Shown here piece by piece: positions 37,565 to 45,826 of a stretch of 64,000 bases of DNA. Position numbers and translations under genes: made by a program. The stretch covers positions 1-64,000 of the forward strand of contig CAZYHV010000008.1 of NCBI GenBank assembly GCA_964647485.1. The letters run 5' to 3'. Under the pieces are notes generated by a model. The model had not been told where the DNA came from, did not search any database, and worked only from the letters and a program-made list of their open reading frames with translations. Origin of the DNA: FW021-bin31 sp964647485 (lineage in GTDB: Bacteria; Bacteroidota; Bacteroidia; Chitinophagales; Chitinophagaceae). Every line of letters starts with the position of its first letter. Position 1 is the stretch's first letter.

Positions 37565-39142
37565 ATGTATAAATTGCCAATAATAGATTTGAGTGTAATA
37601 GGAGTTTATCTATTGTTGATGTTGTTGGTTGGTTTTTATTTTTCAAGAAAGAATAAAAGTTCTTCTCAGTTTACAAAAGCGTCCGGACTAGTACCGGCCT
37701 GGGCTGTAGGTATTTCTATATATGCTACTTTTCTGAGTAGTAACACTTTTCTTGGTGTCCCTGGTAAGGCTTATGGCGCTAACTGGAATGCCTTTGTTTT
37801 TAGCCTTTCCATGCCTTTTGCTGCCTGGTTTGCTTCAAAATATTTTGTCCCTTTTTATAGAAAGAGTGGAGAAGTTTCTGCTTATACTCACTTTGAAAAT
37901 AGATTTGGATCCTGGGCCAGGACTTATGCTGTAGTTTGTTTTTTATTAACTCAACTGGCCAGAATAGGATCCATTTTTTTTGGGATAGCCTTGGTGTTGC
38001 AAGCATTAACAGGCTTTTCTATGGCCATGATTATGGTTGTTGTTGGAGTTTGTGTGATTGTATATACAGTTTTGGGCGGAATGGAGGCGATTATATGGAC
38101 GGATGTTGTTCAGGCGATTATTCTGACCATTGGCGCTTTTATCGTTCTTTTTTTAATCATTGGAAATACTCCGGGAGGGGTTCATCATATTGTTGATATT
38201 GGATTGTCAAAAGATAAATTTAGTTTAGGTAGTTTTTCTCCCGATTTTACGAGTTCTACCTTTTGGGTCATTTTATTATATGGCTTTTTTATCAATCTAA
38301 ATAATTTTGGGATTGATCAGAATTATGTACAACGCTATCATACCGCCAAATCAGAAAAAAGCGCGACCCGATCTATTTGGTTTTGTGTTTGGTCTTATCT
38401 CCCCGTATCGTTGTTGTTTTTTGTTATAGGTACCTTTTTGTTTGCCTTTTATCAATTACATCCGGAATTGTTGAATGGATTAAAACAGGAGGTGGCCGGT
38501 AATCTTTTACCGGGAGGAACTTCTTCAGAAATTGCACAAAAAGCGGCTTCTTTAAGACCTTCGGAATATGGAGATAAAGTAATGCCTTATTTTATTGTCA
38601 ATAAGATTCCCTTAGGGGTGACGGGGTTGATTATTTCGGCTATCCTTTCTGCTGCAATGAGCACCATCAGTTCAGGAATGAATGCTTCTGCTACTGTTTT
38701 TTCAATCGATATTTTCAAAAGGTACGTCAAACCCAATATGAATGACCGCTATATGTTGAAATTATTACATGTTACGACTGTTATTGTCGGGATATTGGGA
38801 ATCGGTACGGGAGTTTCCATGATTGGCGTAAAAAGTATTTTAGATATTTGGTGGGAGCTGTCCGGGATTTTTGCAGGAGGTATGTTGGGATTATTTCTTT
38901 TGGGAATGATTAGTCGTAGAACGAATAATCACGAAGCCTTTACTGCTACTATTATCGGAATTATTGTCATTCTATGGATGACTTTTTCTCGATTTATACC
39001 GGAAAAATATGATTTTATGAAAAACCAATTAGATAACAATATGATTATTGTTATAGGAACATTGAGTATTTTTTTGTCCGGTCTGCTCTTAACAAAATTA
39101 CGAATGAAATCTACTGATAATAAAAAAGAAAAGAATGAATAA
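37565..39142 (+). CDS. Sodium:solute symporter (SSS family)
   Basis: A 525-residue inner-membrane symporter of the SSS (SLC5-like) family with about 13-14 transmembrane helices. It starts with a short N-terminus and TM1 (IDLSVIGVYLLLMLLVGFYF), with sodium-site motifs such as ISIYATFLSSNTFLGVPGKAYG and, in the second repeat, LSAAMSTISSGMNASATVFSIDIF. SSS members in PULs carry monosaccharides or acid sugars across the inner membrane. The aldolase gene overlaps its end by 8 nt, so transporter and aldolase are translationally coupled and probably share a substrate. A 190-nt gap upstream suggests a separate promoter, though no exact consensus is visible. Confidence 0.93.
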   Translation: MYKLPIIDLSVIGVYLLLMLLVGFYFSRKNKSSSQFTKASGLVPAWAVGISIYATFLSSNTFLGVPGKAYGANWNAFVFSLSMPFAAWFASKYFVPFYRKSGEVSAYTHFENRFGSWARTYAVVCFLLTQLARIGSIFFGIALVLQALTGFSMAMIMVVVGVCVIVYTVLGGMEAIIWTDVVQAIILTIGAFIVLFLIIGNTPGGVHHIVDIGLSKDKFSLGSFSPDFTSSTFWVILLYGFFINLNNFGIDQNYVQRYHTAKSEKSATRSIWFCVWSYLPVSLLFFVIGTFLFAFYQLHPELLNGLKQEVAGNLLPGGTSSEIAQKAASLRPSEYGDKVMPYFIVNKIPLGVTGLIISAILSAAMSTISSGMNASATVFSIDIFKRYVKPNMNDRYMLKLLHVTTVIVGILGIGTGVSMIGVKSILDIWWELSGIFAGGMLGLFLLGMISRRTNNHEAFTATIIGIIVILWMTFSRFIPEKYDFMKNQLDNNMIIVIGTLSIFLSGLLLTKLRMKSTDNKKEKNE

Positions 39143-40079
39143 AACGACACAAAAGGAATTTGTTCCTGTTATGTTGACTCCTTTTAAGGAAGATGGTCAG
39201 GTTGATTATCAAGGATTGGCTCGACTGACCGAATATTATTTGGAATCCGGGGCCAAAGGTTTATTTGCCAATTGTCTTTCCAGCGAAATGTATGAATTGA
39301 CGAATGAGGAAAGATTGAAGATTGTTGGACATGTTGTCGATGTAGCCAATGGGGAGGTCCCTGTAGTGGCAACAGGCGGTTTTGGAAGTACAATAGTTGA
39401 ACATGCTGATTGTATAAAAAGGTTCTATGATAAAGGCATTAGAGCCGTTATTATGATTACCAGTCTGATTGCAGATGAGGAGGAATCTGCTACGGTTTTT
39501 GAAGATCGAGTTTGTCGTTTATTGGATTTAACGAATACGGTTCCCCTGGGTTTTTATGAATGTCCCGTGCCTTATAAAAGGATTATTACACCTGAGCAGC
39601 TCGAACGTTTTGTTCGTTCTAATCGAGTGTTTTATCATAAAGATACCTGTTTGGATATTAGGGCGGTAAGACGGAAGTTAAAACTGACAACTTCGTTCAA
39701 AGACTTTGGTTTGTATGATGCCTATCTTGGTCATGCTGTAGATTCTCTTCAGGCCGGATCTGCAGGTTTATCCTGTATTCAGGGCAATTTTTTTCCGGAG
39801 TTAATAGTTTGGTTGTGTGAGCATTATGAAAATCCGAATGTCAAAGAAGAAAGAGAACAGGTCGCCCAATTTTTTATTGACAATATGGAAGTAATGCATC
39901 ATGTCTATCCTGTCATTTCCAAGTATTTTCTTCAAAAGAGAGGACTCCAAATACAGACATATACTCGTCGACAAGTTGGGATTTACACCAAAGATATATC
40001 AGCTGCTTTAGATCAACTTATTGAAGATTATAAGATCCTTATTTATGACCTGGGACTTCCTTTAAAACAGGTTGTATAA
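39135..40079 (+). CDS. DHDPS/NAL-family class I aldolase
   Basis: A 314-residue cytoplasmic TIM-barrel protein of the dihydrodipicolinate synthase/N-acetylneuraminate lyase family. The Schiff-base lysine is K169 (VFYHKDTC), and the family tyrosine is Y141 in GFYECPVPY. The N-terminal strand (PVMLTPFKEDGQVDYQGLARL) and the SSEMYEL segment, in place of the usual GTTGE, are visible. Relatives cleave 2-keto-3-deoxy acids to pyruvate and an aldehyde. Coupling to a symporter in a pectin PUL suggests a 2-keto-3-deoxy sugar acid (galactonate, rhamnonate, Kdo or Dha type) rather than lysine biosynthesis. It overlaps the symporter gene by 8 nt and converges on the AraC gene with a 5-nt gap. Confidence 0.88.
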   Translation: MNKTTQKEFVPVMLTPFKEDGQVDYQGLARLTEYYLESGAKGLFANCLSSEMYELTNEERLKIVGHVVDVANGEVPVVATGGFGSTIVEHADCIKRFYDKGIRAVIMITSLIADEEESATVFEDRVCRLLDLTNTVPLGFYECPVPYKRIITPEQLERFVRSNRVFYHKDTCLDIRAVRRKLKLTTSFKDFGLYDAYLGHAVDSLQAGSAGLSCIQGNFFPELIVWLCEHYENPNVKEEREQVAQFFIDNMEVMHHVYPVISKYFLQKRGLQIQTYTRRQVGIYTKDISAALDQLIEDYKILIYDLGLPLKQVV

Positions 40080-40084
40080 GGTTA

Positions 40085-40963
40085 TTAGTTGATTGCTGAC
40101 ATATACGTCTGTTTATATTCTTTAGGAGTTTGCCCGGTAATCCGTTTAAAGTGTCGATAAAAATTGGAAATATTATTAAATCCACATTCATAACAAATAA
40201 CATTGGTCGGGAATTTATCATCTATAAGTAAACGACAGGCTTGACTAATTCTAATTTGTGTAAGAAAATTATAGTAAGTCATTTTTGTCATGGTCTTAAA
40301 ATAACGACAAAAGGAAGTGATACTCAGATTGCTAATTGTAGAAATATCCTCCAATGTAATCTCATTCTTATAATTGGAGATGGTGTAATGATACACTTTA
40401 TTCAGCCTTTTTTGAGAATAATCATCTGTATCTAATTGTGGATTAAGAGGAAAGGTGATAGGGGTATAGTCTTTGTTTTCTGCTAAAATATTGAGTATGG
40501 AAAGGATGTCTATGATACGACTTAGTCCATTGCTTTCTAGAGCACCTTGCATTAAGGGAATTACTTTCTCTTTTGCAATGCCATGAATATCCATACCTGC
40601 TTTTGCCTTCTCAAATAATTGAGGTATTAAATGAGATTCCGGTAGATTTAAGAAATTTTCTCCAAGGAAATCCTTTCGGAATTGAATAACAATCGCTTCT
40701 ACCATGAGAGAGGAATCATCTTCAAAATACTTGTCGTCACACTTCCAGGTATGAGGAACATTTTCTCCAATTAATACAAGATCTCCCGCTGAAAATGAGT
40801 CTATGCTATTCCCAATAAAACGCGTACCACTCCCTTTTATAATATAATGTAATTCTAATTCCGGGTGGTAATGCCAAGTGTTATCGAATCTGGCCTGTAC
40901 TTCATGTTTTACTGTAAATGAATCCTGCATCATCATGGGAATCATATGGAAATGAGCTTTCAT
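40085..40963 (-). CDS. AraC-family transcriptional regulator
   Basis: A 292-residue regulator, the only transcription factor in the PUL. The N-terminal half is a cupin sensor (WHYHPELELHYIIKGSGTRFI at about 30-50, AGDLVLIGENVPHTW); the C-terminal 100 residues carry two helix-turn-helix motifs (LEDISTISNLSITSFCRYFK and TNVICYECGFNNISNFYRHFK) and the family signature RITGQTPKEYKQ. It should activate transcription on binding a small sugar. It faces away from the DUF3826 gene across a 187-bp gap and converges on the aldolase gene. It is the best candidate regulator of the locus, since there is no hybrid two-component sensor or ECF sigma factor. Confidence 0.93.
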   Translation of the reverse strand: MKAHFHMIPMMMQDSFTVKHEVQARFDNTWHYHPELELHYIIKGSGTRFIGNSIDSFSAGDLVLIGENVPHTWKCDDKYFEDDSSLMVEAIVIQFRKDFLGENFLNLPESHLIPQLFEKAKAGMDIHGIAKEKVIPLMQGALESNGLSRIIDILSILNILAENKDYTPITFPLNPQLDTDDYSQKRLNKVYHYTISNYKNEITLEDISTISNLSITSFCRYFKTMTKMTYYNFLTQIRISQACRLLIDDKFPTNVICYECGFNNISNFYRHFKRITGQTPKEYKQTYMSAIN

Positions 40964-41037
40964 AATTATAAAATTTTATGGATTATAATTTAAATTACAT
41001 CTTTGATTGTCGTTTTTTGTCCTAACTCATTTTAAAA

Positions 41038-41054
41038 ATTAGCAAGAGGCTAAT
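41038..41054. promoter_or_regulatory. Inverted repeat between araC-type gene and DUF3826 gene
   Basis: ATTAGC (41038-41043) and GCTAAT (41049-41054) flank AAGAG, and looser TTTTAAAA blocks extend outside both arms. It sits in the divergent promoter gap and could be an operator. The region is very AT-rich, so chance is a real alternative. Confidence 0.25.
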
Positions 41055-41150
41055 AAATTTTAAAAAAGGTCAATAAAAGTTTTTTTATTTGTATTTAAAT
41101 CGTAAATTTACATATAAATTAATAAACAAACAACTAATCTTTATAAGAAA

Positions 41151-41831
41151 ATGACAATGATGATGAAAAAATCTCCTTTTTTTTTGGTTTTTATGCTTTT
41201 TTTAACCTCCGGAATAGTTCATGCTCAAGTAAATAAGAGCGCAAAAGAAGAAGCAGAATATACCAAGGTTTTAACTGAAAGATCTAAAAAAATAGTCGAT
41301 CAATTAAATTTGACAAATTCAGATAAGGCGGATGCTGTAACACAGATATTGGTAGAGCAATATAAAGGAATTGGGAAGATATTCGATTTAAGGAATGCGG
41401 AAGAAAAATTGGTAAAAGAGGCAGATCTCTCTCATGATGCGGTTAACTTGCAGTCAAAGTTTATTAAATTGACAGCACAGACAGAGTTGGAGAAGCTCCA
41501 CCGGACATTCATAGGTAAGTTGGCTGCTAGGCTTACTCCTGGGCAGGTTAATAAAATAAAAGACGGAATGACTTATGGGGTGCTTGAAGTGACCTATAAA
41601 AGCTATATAGAGATGATCCCGGATCTTACAAAGGAACAGAAAACGAAAATAAAAGCCAATTTGATAGAGGCTAGAGAGTATTCTATGGATGGTGGATCTT
41701 CAAAAGAAAAACACAAGTGGTTTGGAAAATATAAAGGAAGGATTAATAATTATCTTTCTAAAGAGGGATATGATTTGGATGAAGAGCGTGCAAAATGGAA
41801 AAAACGAAGAGAAACAGCTAAAAAACATTGA
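41151..41831 (+). CDS. DUF3826 family periplasmic helical protein, copy B
   Basis: A 226-residue exported protein (signal peptide about 1-26, SGIVHAQ; several in-frame ATGs at 41151-41165 leave the exact start open). It is all-helical and charged like copy A, and has clear LTxxQ-type motifs (LTPGQVNKIKDGM and LTKEQKTKIKANL) reminiscent of the Spy/CpxP periplasmic chaperones. The most conserved stretch with copy A is TYKSYIEMIPDLTKEQK against TMKAYETIVPDLTQKEK. It is the first gene of the downstream module, divergent from the AraC regulator, and is followed after 17 nt by GH78 copy B. Function unknown. Confidence 0.78.
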   Translation: MTMMMKKSPFFLVFMLFLTSGIVHAQVNKSAKEEAEYTKVLTERSKKIVDQLNLTNSDKADAVTQILVEQYKGIGKIFDLRNAEEKLVKEADLSHDAVNLQSKFIKLTAQTELEKLHRTFIGKLAARLTPGQVNKIKDGMTYGVLEVTYKSYIEMIPDLTKEQKTKIKANLIEAREYSMDGGSSKEKHKWFGKYKGRINNYLSKEGYDLDEERAKWKKRRETAKKH

Positions 41832-41848
41832 TGTTATAATTTACAATA

Positions 41849-44626
41849 ATGATGAAATTTTTCTTTTCCATAGGGTTCTTTATTCTATGCTGTCCAATTT
41901 TTAGTATGAGCCAAGCTTTGAGCGTTAAGCATTTGAAAGTTGACAACAAAAAGGAGCCGTTAGGAGTTGAAAGTTTGTCTCCTCATTTAAGTTGGCAACT
42001 TTTGTCAGAGAGGAGAGCTGTTCTTCAAAAGGCATATCAGGTCTTGGTCGCAGATGATTCCTCGTTATTGGCAAGAGGAACTGGGAATGTATGGAATTCC
42101 GGAAAAGTAAATTCAGATTCATCTATCCAGGTAGCTTATAAAGGAAAGAGATTAGATGCTTCAAAAAAGTATTATTGGAGGGTGAAGGTTTGGGATAATT
42201 ATCATGATTCGGCATGGAGCGATATTTCTAATTGGCAAATGGGAATGATATTCGATAAAGATTGGAAGGGAGCGCAATGGATTGGTTTTAAGAAATTTAC
42301 TGAAGATAATTTACTTTTTCCTGAAAGTGATAAAAAAGTCAAAGGGCAATGGAATGACACGCTTCCTTTATTTAGAAAAACATTCTCGATCAGTAAACCT
42401 ATCAAACAGGCGACCGCTTTTATTTCCGGATTGGGACAGTTTGAACTATTTTTAAATGGCAAAAAAGTTGGCGATCATTTTCTCGATCCCGGATGGACCA
42501 ATTATCAGAAAAATGCGCTTTATGTGACTTTTGATGTGACGGATCGATTGAAGTCCGGAAGAAATGCAATAGGGGTGATGTTAGGAAACGGATTTTATTA
42601 TATTCCCGTTTGGCAACACCGTTATAGAAAATTGACGGTTAAGTATGGTTATCCTAAATTGATTTGCCTGGTTAAGGTGACTTATGAGGATGGATCGGTA
42701 TCTTATATTACGAGTGATAAAAGTTGGAAAACCGCTGCAGGACCAATTGTTTTTTCCAGCATTTATGGAGGGGAAGATTACAATGCTAATCTTGAAAAGA
42801 ACGGATGGAAAAAGCCTAATTATTCTGATGAGGATTGGCGAGATGCGGTGGAAGTTGAGGGTCCTGATAAATTGCTTTCTCAGATGGATAATCCGGTTAA
42901 GATATTTGAACATTTTTATCCGGAAAATAAATATAAAGATCAAAATGGATATTGGGTTTTTGATTTGGGACAGAATGCTTCCGGTATCCCTGAGATATGG
43001 GTCAGGGGGCATCAGGGAGATACTGTTAAAATAATCCCTGGAGAGATTGTACATTCCAATGGGGATGTTAGTCAAAAGTCTTCCGGAGGTCCCTCTTATT
43101 ATACTTATATCCTTAAAGGAGAGGGAATCGAAAAATGGCATCCACAATTTACCTATTACGGTTTTCGATATTTACAGATTAAAGGAGCGGTAGTCGCAGG
43201 AGAAGCAAATCCTGAATCTTTACCGGTCATTGAGAAGGTTAGAGGCTTGCATATTAGAAATGCAGCACCGTCTTCCGGATATTTCAGATGCTCTAGCCGT
43301 TTGTTTAACAGAATTTATCGACTTATTGATTGGGCTATTAGAAGTAATATGGTAAGCATTTTCACGGATTGTCCGACAAGAGAGAAGTTGGGTTGGTTAG
43401 AAGAAGTTAATCTAATGGGAAAGGCTATCCATTATAATTATAATATAGCAGGGCTTCTCAATAGAACCATCCAAAATATGAAGGATGCGCAAACCGAATC
43501 AGGATTTGTACCAAATATTGCTCCGGCATATGCAGTCTTTGGGGGGGATTTTCAAGATTCTCCTGAGTGGGGAAGTAGTAGTGTAATTGTTCCCTGGTTG
43601 ATGTATAAGTTATATGGTGATAAAAATGCATTAAAGGAGAGTTATAAAATGATGAAAGAATATGTGGATTATTTGAAGGGAAAAGCTTCCGATAATATAC
43701 TCTCTTTTGGACTGAGTGATTGGTATGATATAGGTGCTAAACGATCAGGATTTAGCCAGTTAACACCTGATGGAGTGACGGCAACGGCTACCTATTATTA
43801 TGATTTGCATATTTTAGAAAAAACAGCCGGAATATTAAACCGACCAAAGGAAGCTGAAAAGTTTAATAAACAAGCAGAAAAGGTCAAAAAATCCTTCAGT
43901 CAAAAATTCTTCCATGAAGAAAGCAAAGAATATGCCACCGGAAGCCAAACGGCTAATGCAATGGCAATCTATATGGGCTTGGTGCCTCGGAAGTATAAAG
44001 AAGAGGTTTTTAAAAATATTATAACTGATATTTATCGACATGATACAAGTTTTACTACCGGTGAAATTGGTTATCCCTATTTGTTAAGAATTTTAGATAA
44101 AGCCGGGAAGGCGGACTTAATTTATAAGATGAATAATAGAACGGATGTCTCCGGATATGGCTATCAATTGAAGCATGGAGCAACGGCGTTGACGGAATCC
44201 TGGCGAGCGCTTAATGTGGCTTCCAACAACCATTTGATGTTGGGTCATTTGATGGAATGGTTATATACAGGAATAGGGGGAATTGATCAGTCGGATCAAT
44301 CCATAGCTTATCATGATATTGTAATTGCTCCCCATCCTGTGGGAGATATAACTTCTGCTAATGTAGGTTTTCAGTCTCCTTATGGTGAAATTACGAGCAG
44401 GTGGATGAAGAAGGATAGTAGCTTCGAAATCTTTGTGAAAATTCCGGCTAATACCAGAGCCACCATTAATCTGCCACTAGAAAAAGAGCAGCTTAAAGTA
44501 TTAGAAAGTGGAAGAGAAATAAAAGATCGAAAGCATATTACTTTGATTGATAGGAATGAAAAAAAAGCCAGGCTGAAAGTAGGTTCCGGAAAATATCATT
44601 TTGTTGTGAAAGAAATAAAGAAATAA
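41849..44626 (+). CDS. GH78 alpha-L-rhamnosidase, copy B
   Basis: A 925-residue exported GH78 enzyme (signal peptide about 1-22). It has the standard multidomain order: FN3-like N-terminus (HLKVDNKKEPLGVES), carbohydrate-binding beta-sandwich (GLGQFELFLNGKKVG), then the (alpha/alpha)6 barrel. The catalytic motif TDCPTREKLGWLEE has D507 and probable acid E512, and the C-terminal base-like glutamate is E783 (GATALTESW). The motif type differs from copy A (DCPQRNER), so the two belong to different GH78 subgroups despite equal length. The stop codon touches the next start codon (0-nt gap), suggesting coupled translation with the GH43-like gene. Confidence 0.93.
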   Translation: MMKFFFSIGFFILCCPIFSMSQALSVKHLKVDNKKEPLGVESLSPHLSWQLLSERRAVLQKAYQVLVADDSSLLARGTGNVWNSGKVNSDSSIQVAYKGKRLDASKKYYWRVKVWDNYHDSAWSDISNWQMGMIFDKDWKGAQWIGFKKFTEDNLLFPESDKKVKGQWNDTLPLFRKTFSISKPIKQATAFISGLGQFELFLNGKKVGDHFLDPGWTNYQKNALYVTFDVTDRLKSGRNAIGVMLGNGFYYIPVWQHRYRKLTVKYGYPKLICLVKVTYEDGSVSYITSDKSWKTAAGPIVFSSIYGGEDYNANLEKNGWKKPNYSDEDWRDAVEVEGPDKLLSQMDNPVKIFEHFYPENKYKDQNGYWVFDLGQNASGIPEIWVRGHQGDTVKIIPGEIVHSNGDVSQKSSGGPSYYTYILKGEGIEKWHPQFTYYGFRYLQIKGAVVAGEANPESLPVIEKVRGLHIRNAAPSSGYFRCSSRLFNRIYRLIDWAIRSNMVSIFTDCPTREKLGWLEEVNLMGKAIHYNYNIAGLLNRTIQNMKDAQTESGFVPNIAPAYAVFGGDFQDSPEWGSSSVIVPWLMYKLYGDKNALKESYKMMKEYVDYLKGKASDNILSFGLSDWYDIGAKRSGFSQLTPDGVTATATYYYDLHILEKTAGILNRPKEAEKFNKQAEKVKKSFSQKFFHEESKEYATGSQTANAMAIYMGLVPRKYKEEVFKNIITDIYRHDTSFTTGEIGYPYLLRILDKAGKADLIYKMNNRTDVSGYGYQLKHGATALTESWRALNVASNNHLMLGHLMEWLYTGIGGIDQSDQSIAYHDIVIAPHPVGDITSANVGFQSPYGEITSRWMKKDSSFEIFVKIPANTRATINLPLEKEQLKVLESGREIKDRKHITLIDRNEKKARLKVGSGKYHFVVKEIKK

Positions 44627-45757
44627 ATGATGAAGAATAATTATTATTCGACGCTACTATTATCGATTCTCCTTTTATTGGGGAGTTTTGGAATTACACA
44701 AGCTCAGACGAGCAAGAACGAAGTTTCTGACAGTGTTATGCAATCTATTTATCATAAAATTGAGACCCCTTATAAATATGGATTGGTCATTGTCCCTCCG
44801 GGTCATTCTACAAAGGTGGATTGTCCCAGTATTTTTAGAAAAAACGGGAAATGGTATATGACTTATATCGTGTATAATGGTAGAGGATATGAAACCTGGC
44901 TGGCGAAGAGTAACGATCTCTTACACTGGAATACGTTGGGTAAAATACTTTCTTTTTCGGATACCACAGATTGGGATAACAATCAAAAAGCAGGCTATGT
45001 TTCTTTAGAAGATTATCAGTGGGGAGGGAGCTATAAACTTCAGAAATATGATGGAAAATATTGGATGTCTTATTTTGGAGGAAGTTCGAGAGGGTATGAA
45101 AAAGGAATTCTTTCGATTGGAATAGCATATACAAAGAAGCACCTGACCCGTGCTCATGAGTGGAAAAGACTTAAACAACCGGTGTTGAGTGTAAAGGATA
45201 AGAATGTGAGCTGGTGGGACAATCATACGTTATATAAAAGTACGGTCATTTGGGACAAGGCAGAATTAACAGGTCATCCCTTCGTGATGTATTACAATGC
45301 CAATGGAGACAGTGTGGATAAAAAACGAGGTGCTGAACGCATTGGTATGGCTGTCTCCGATGATATGAAGCATTGGAAACGCTATGGTAAAGATCCTGTA
45401 TTAGATCATCATGCCGGGATTACCGGAGATCCTTATATTCAAAAAATAGGAGAGGTTTATGTGATGTTTTATTTCGGTGCATTTTGGCCACATACAGAAG
45501 GGGCTTTCAATCGATTTGCCTGCTCTTACGACCTGGTTCATTGGACCGATTGGGACGGTCATAATTTAATAGAGCCTTCCGAACCTTATGATGAAGTTTT
45601 TGCCCACAAATCCTCTGTTGTGAAGTATAAAGGAGTAGTCTACCACTTTTATTGTGCAGTGAATAAACCTTTTCAACGTGGAATAGCCGTTGCTACCTCT
45701 GAAGATCTGGGGCAAAGTGATTTACATTTTACAAAAGCACCTAAAAAGGATAAATGA
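44627..45757 (+). CDS. GH43/GH117-like five-bladed propeller enzyme
   Basis: A 376-residue exported protein (signal peptide about 1-26, GITQAQ) with a five-bladed propeller of the GH43/GH32/GH117 type. Repeated propeller strands are visible (FRKNGKWYMTYIVY, YDGKYWMSYFGG, IGEVYVMFYFG, YKGVVYHFYCAV), with candidate active-site acids at D65 (VDCPSIF) and in GITGDPYIQ, and a conserved AHKSSV motif near the end. It begins right after the GH78 stop codon. It probably trims a pectic side chain exposed by rhamnosidase action; family and linkage are uncertain, and it is clearly different from the GH43 at 34536-35489. Confidence 0.72.
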   Translation: MMKNNYYSTLLLSILLLLGSFGITQAQTSKNEVSDSVMQSIYHKIETPYKYGLVIVPPGHSTKVDCPSIFRKNGKWYMTYIVYNGRGYETWLAKSNDLLHWNTLGKILSFSDTTDWDNNQKAGYVSLEDYQWGGSYKLQKYDGKYWMSYFGGSSRGYEKGILSIGIAYTKKHLTRAHEWKRLKQPVLSVKDKNVSWWDNHTLYKSTVIWDKAELTGHPFVMYYNANGDSVDKKRGAERIGMAVSDDMKHWKRYGKDPVLDHHAGITGDPYIQKIGEVYVMFYFGAFWPHTEGAFNRFACSYDLVHWTDWDGHNLIEPSEPYDEVFAHKSSVVKYKGVVYHFYCAVNKPFQRGIAVATSEDLGQSDLHFTKAPKKDK

Positions 45758-45826
45758 GTCCTTCTGGAACGTAAATACTGAAAAATATAAAGGATACGCC
45801 AGTTATTATTCAAAATTGACAACATC

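Noticed and set aside
39135..40079. Lysine-biosynthetic DapA
   Set aside because: The family-specific GTTGE segment is replaced by SSEMYEL, and the gene overlaps a symporter inside a PUL, so a catabolic aldolase is more likely.
42581..43147. 188-codon open frame antisense to GH78 copy B
   Set aside because: It lies wholly inside a well-supported gene with conserved domains; the translation is low-complexity Ile/Arg-rich, typical of a shadow frame.
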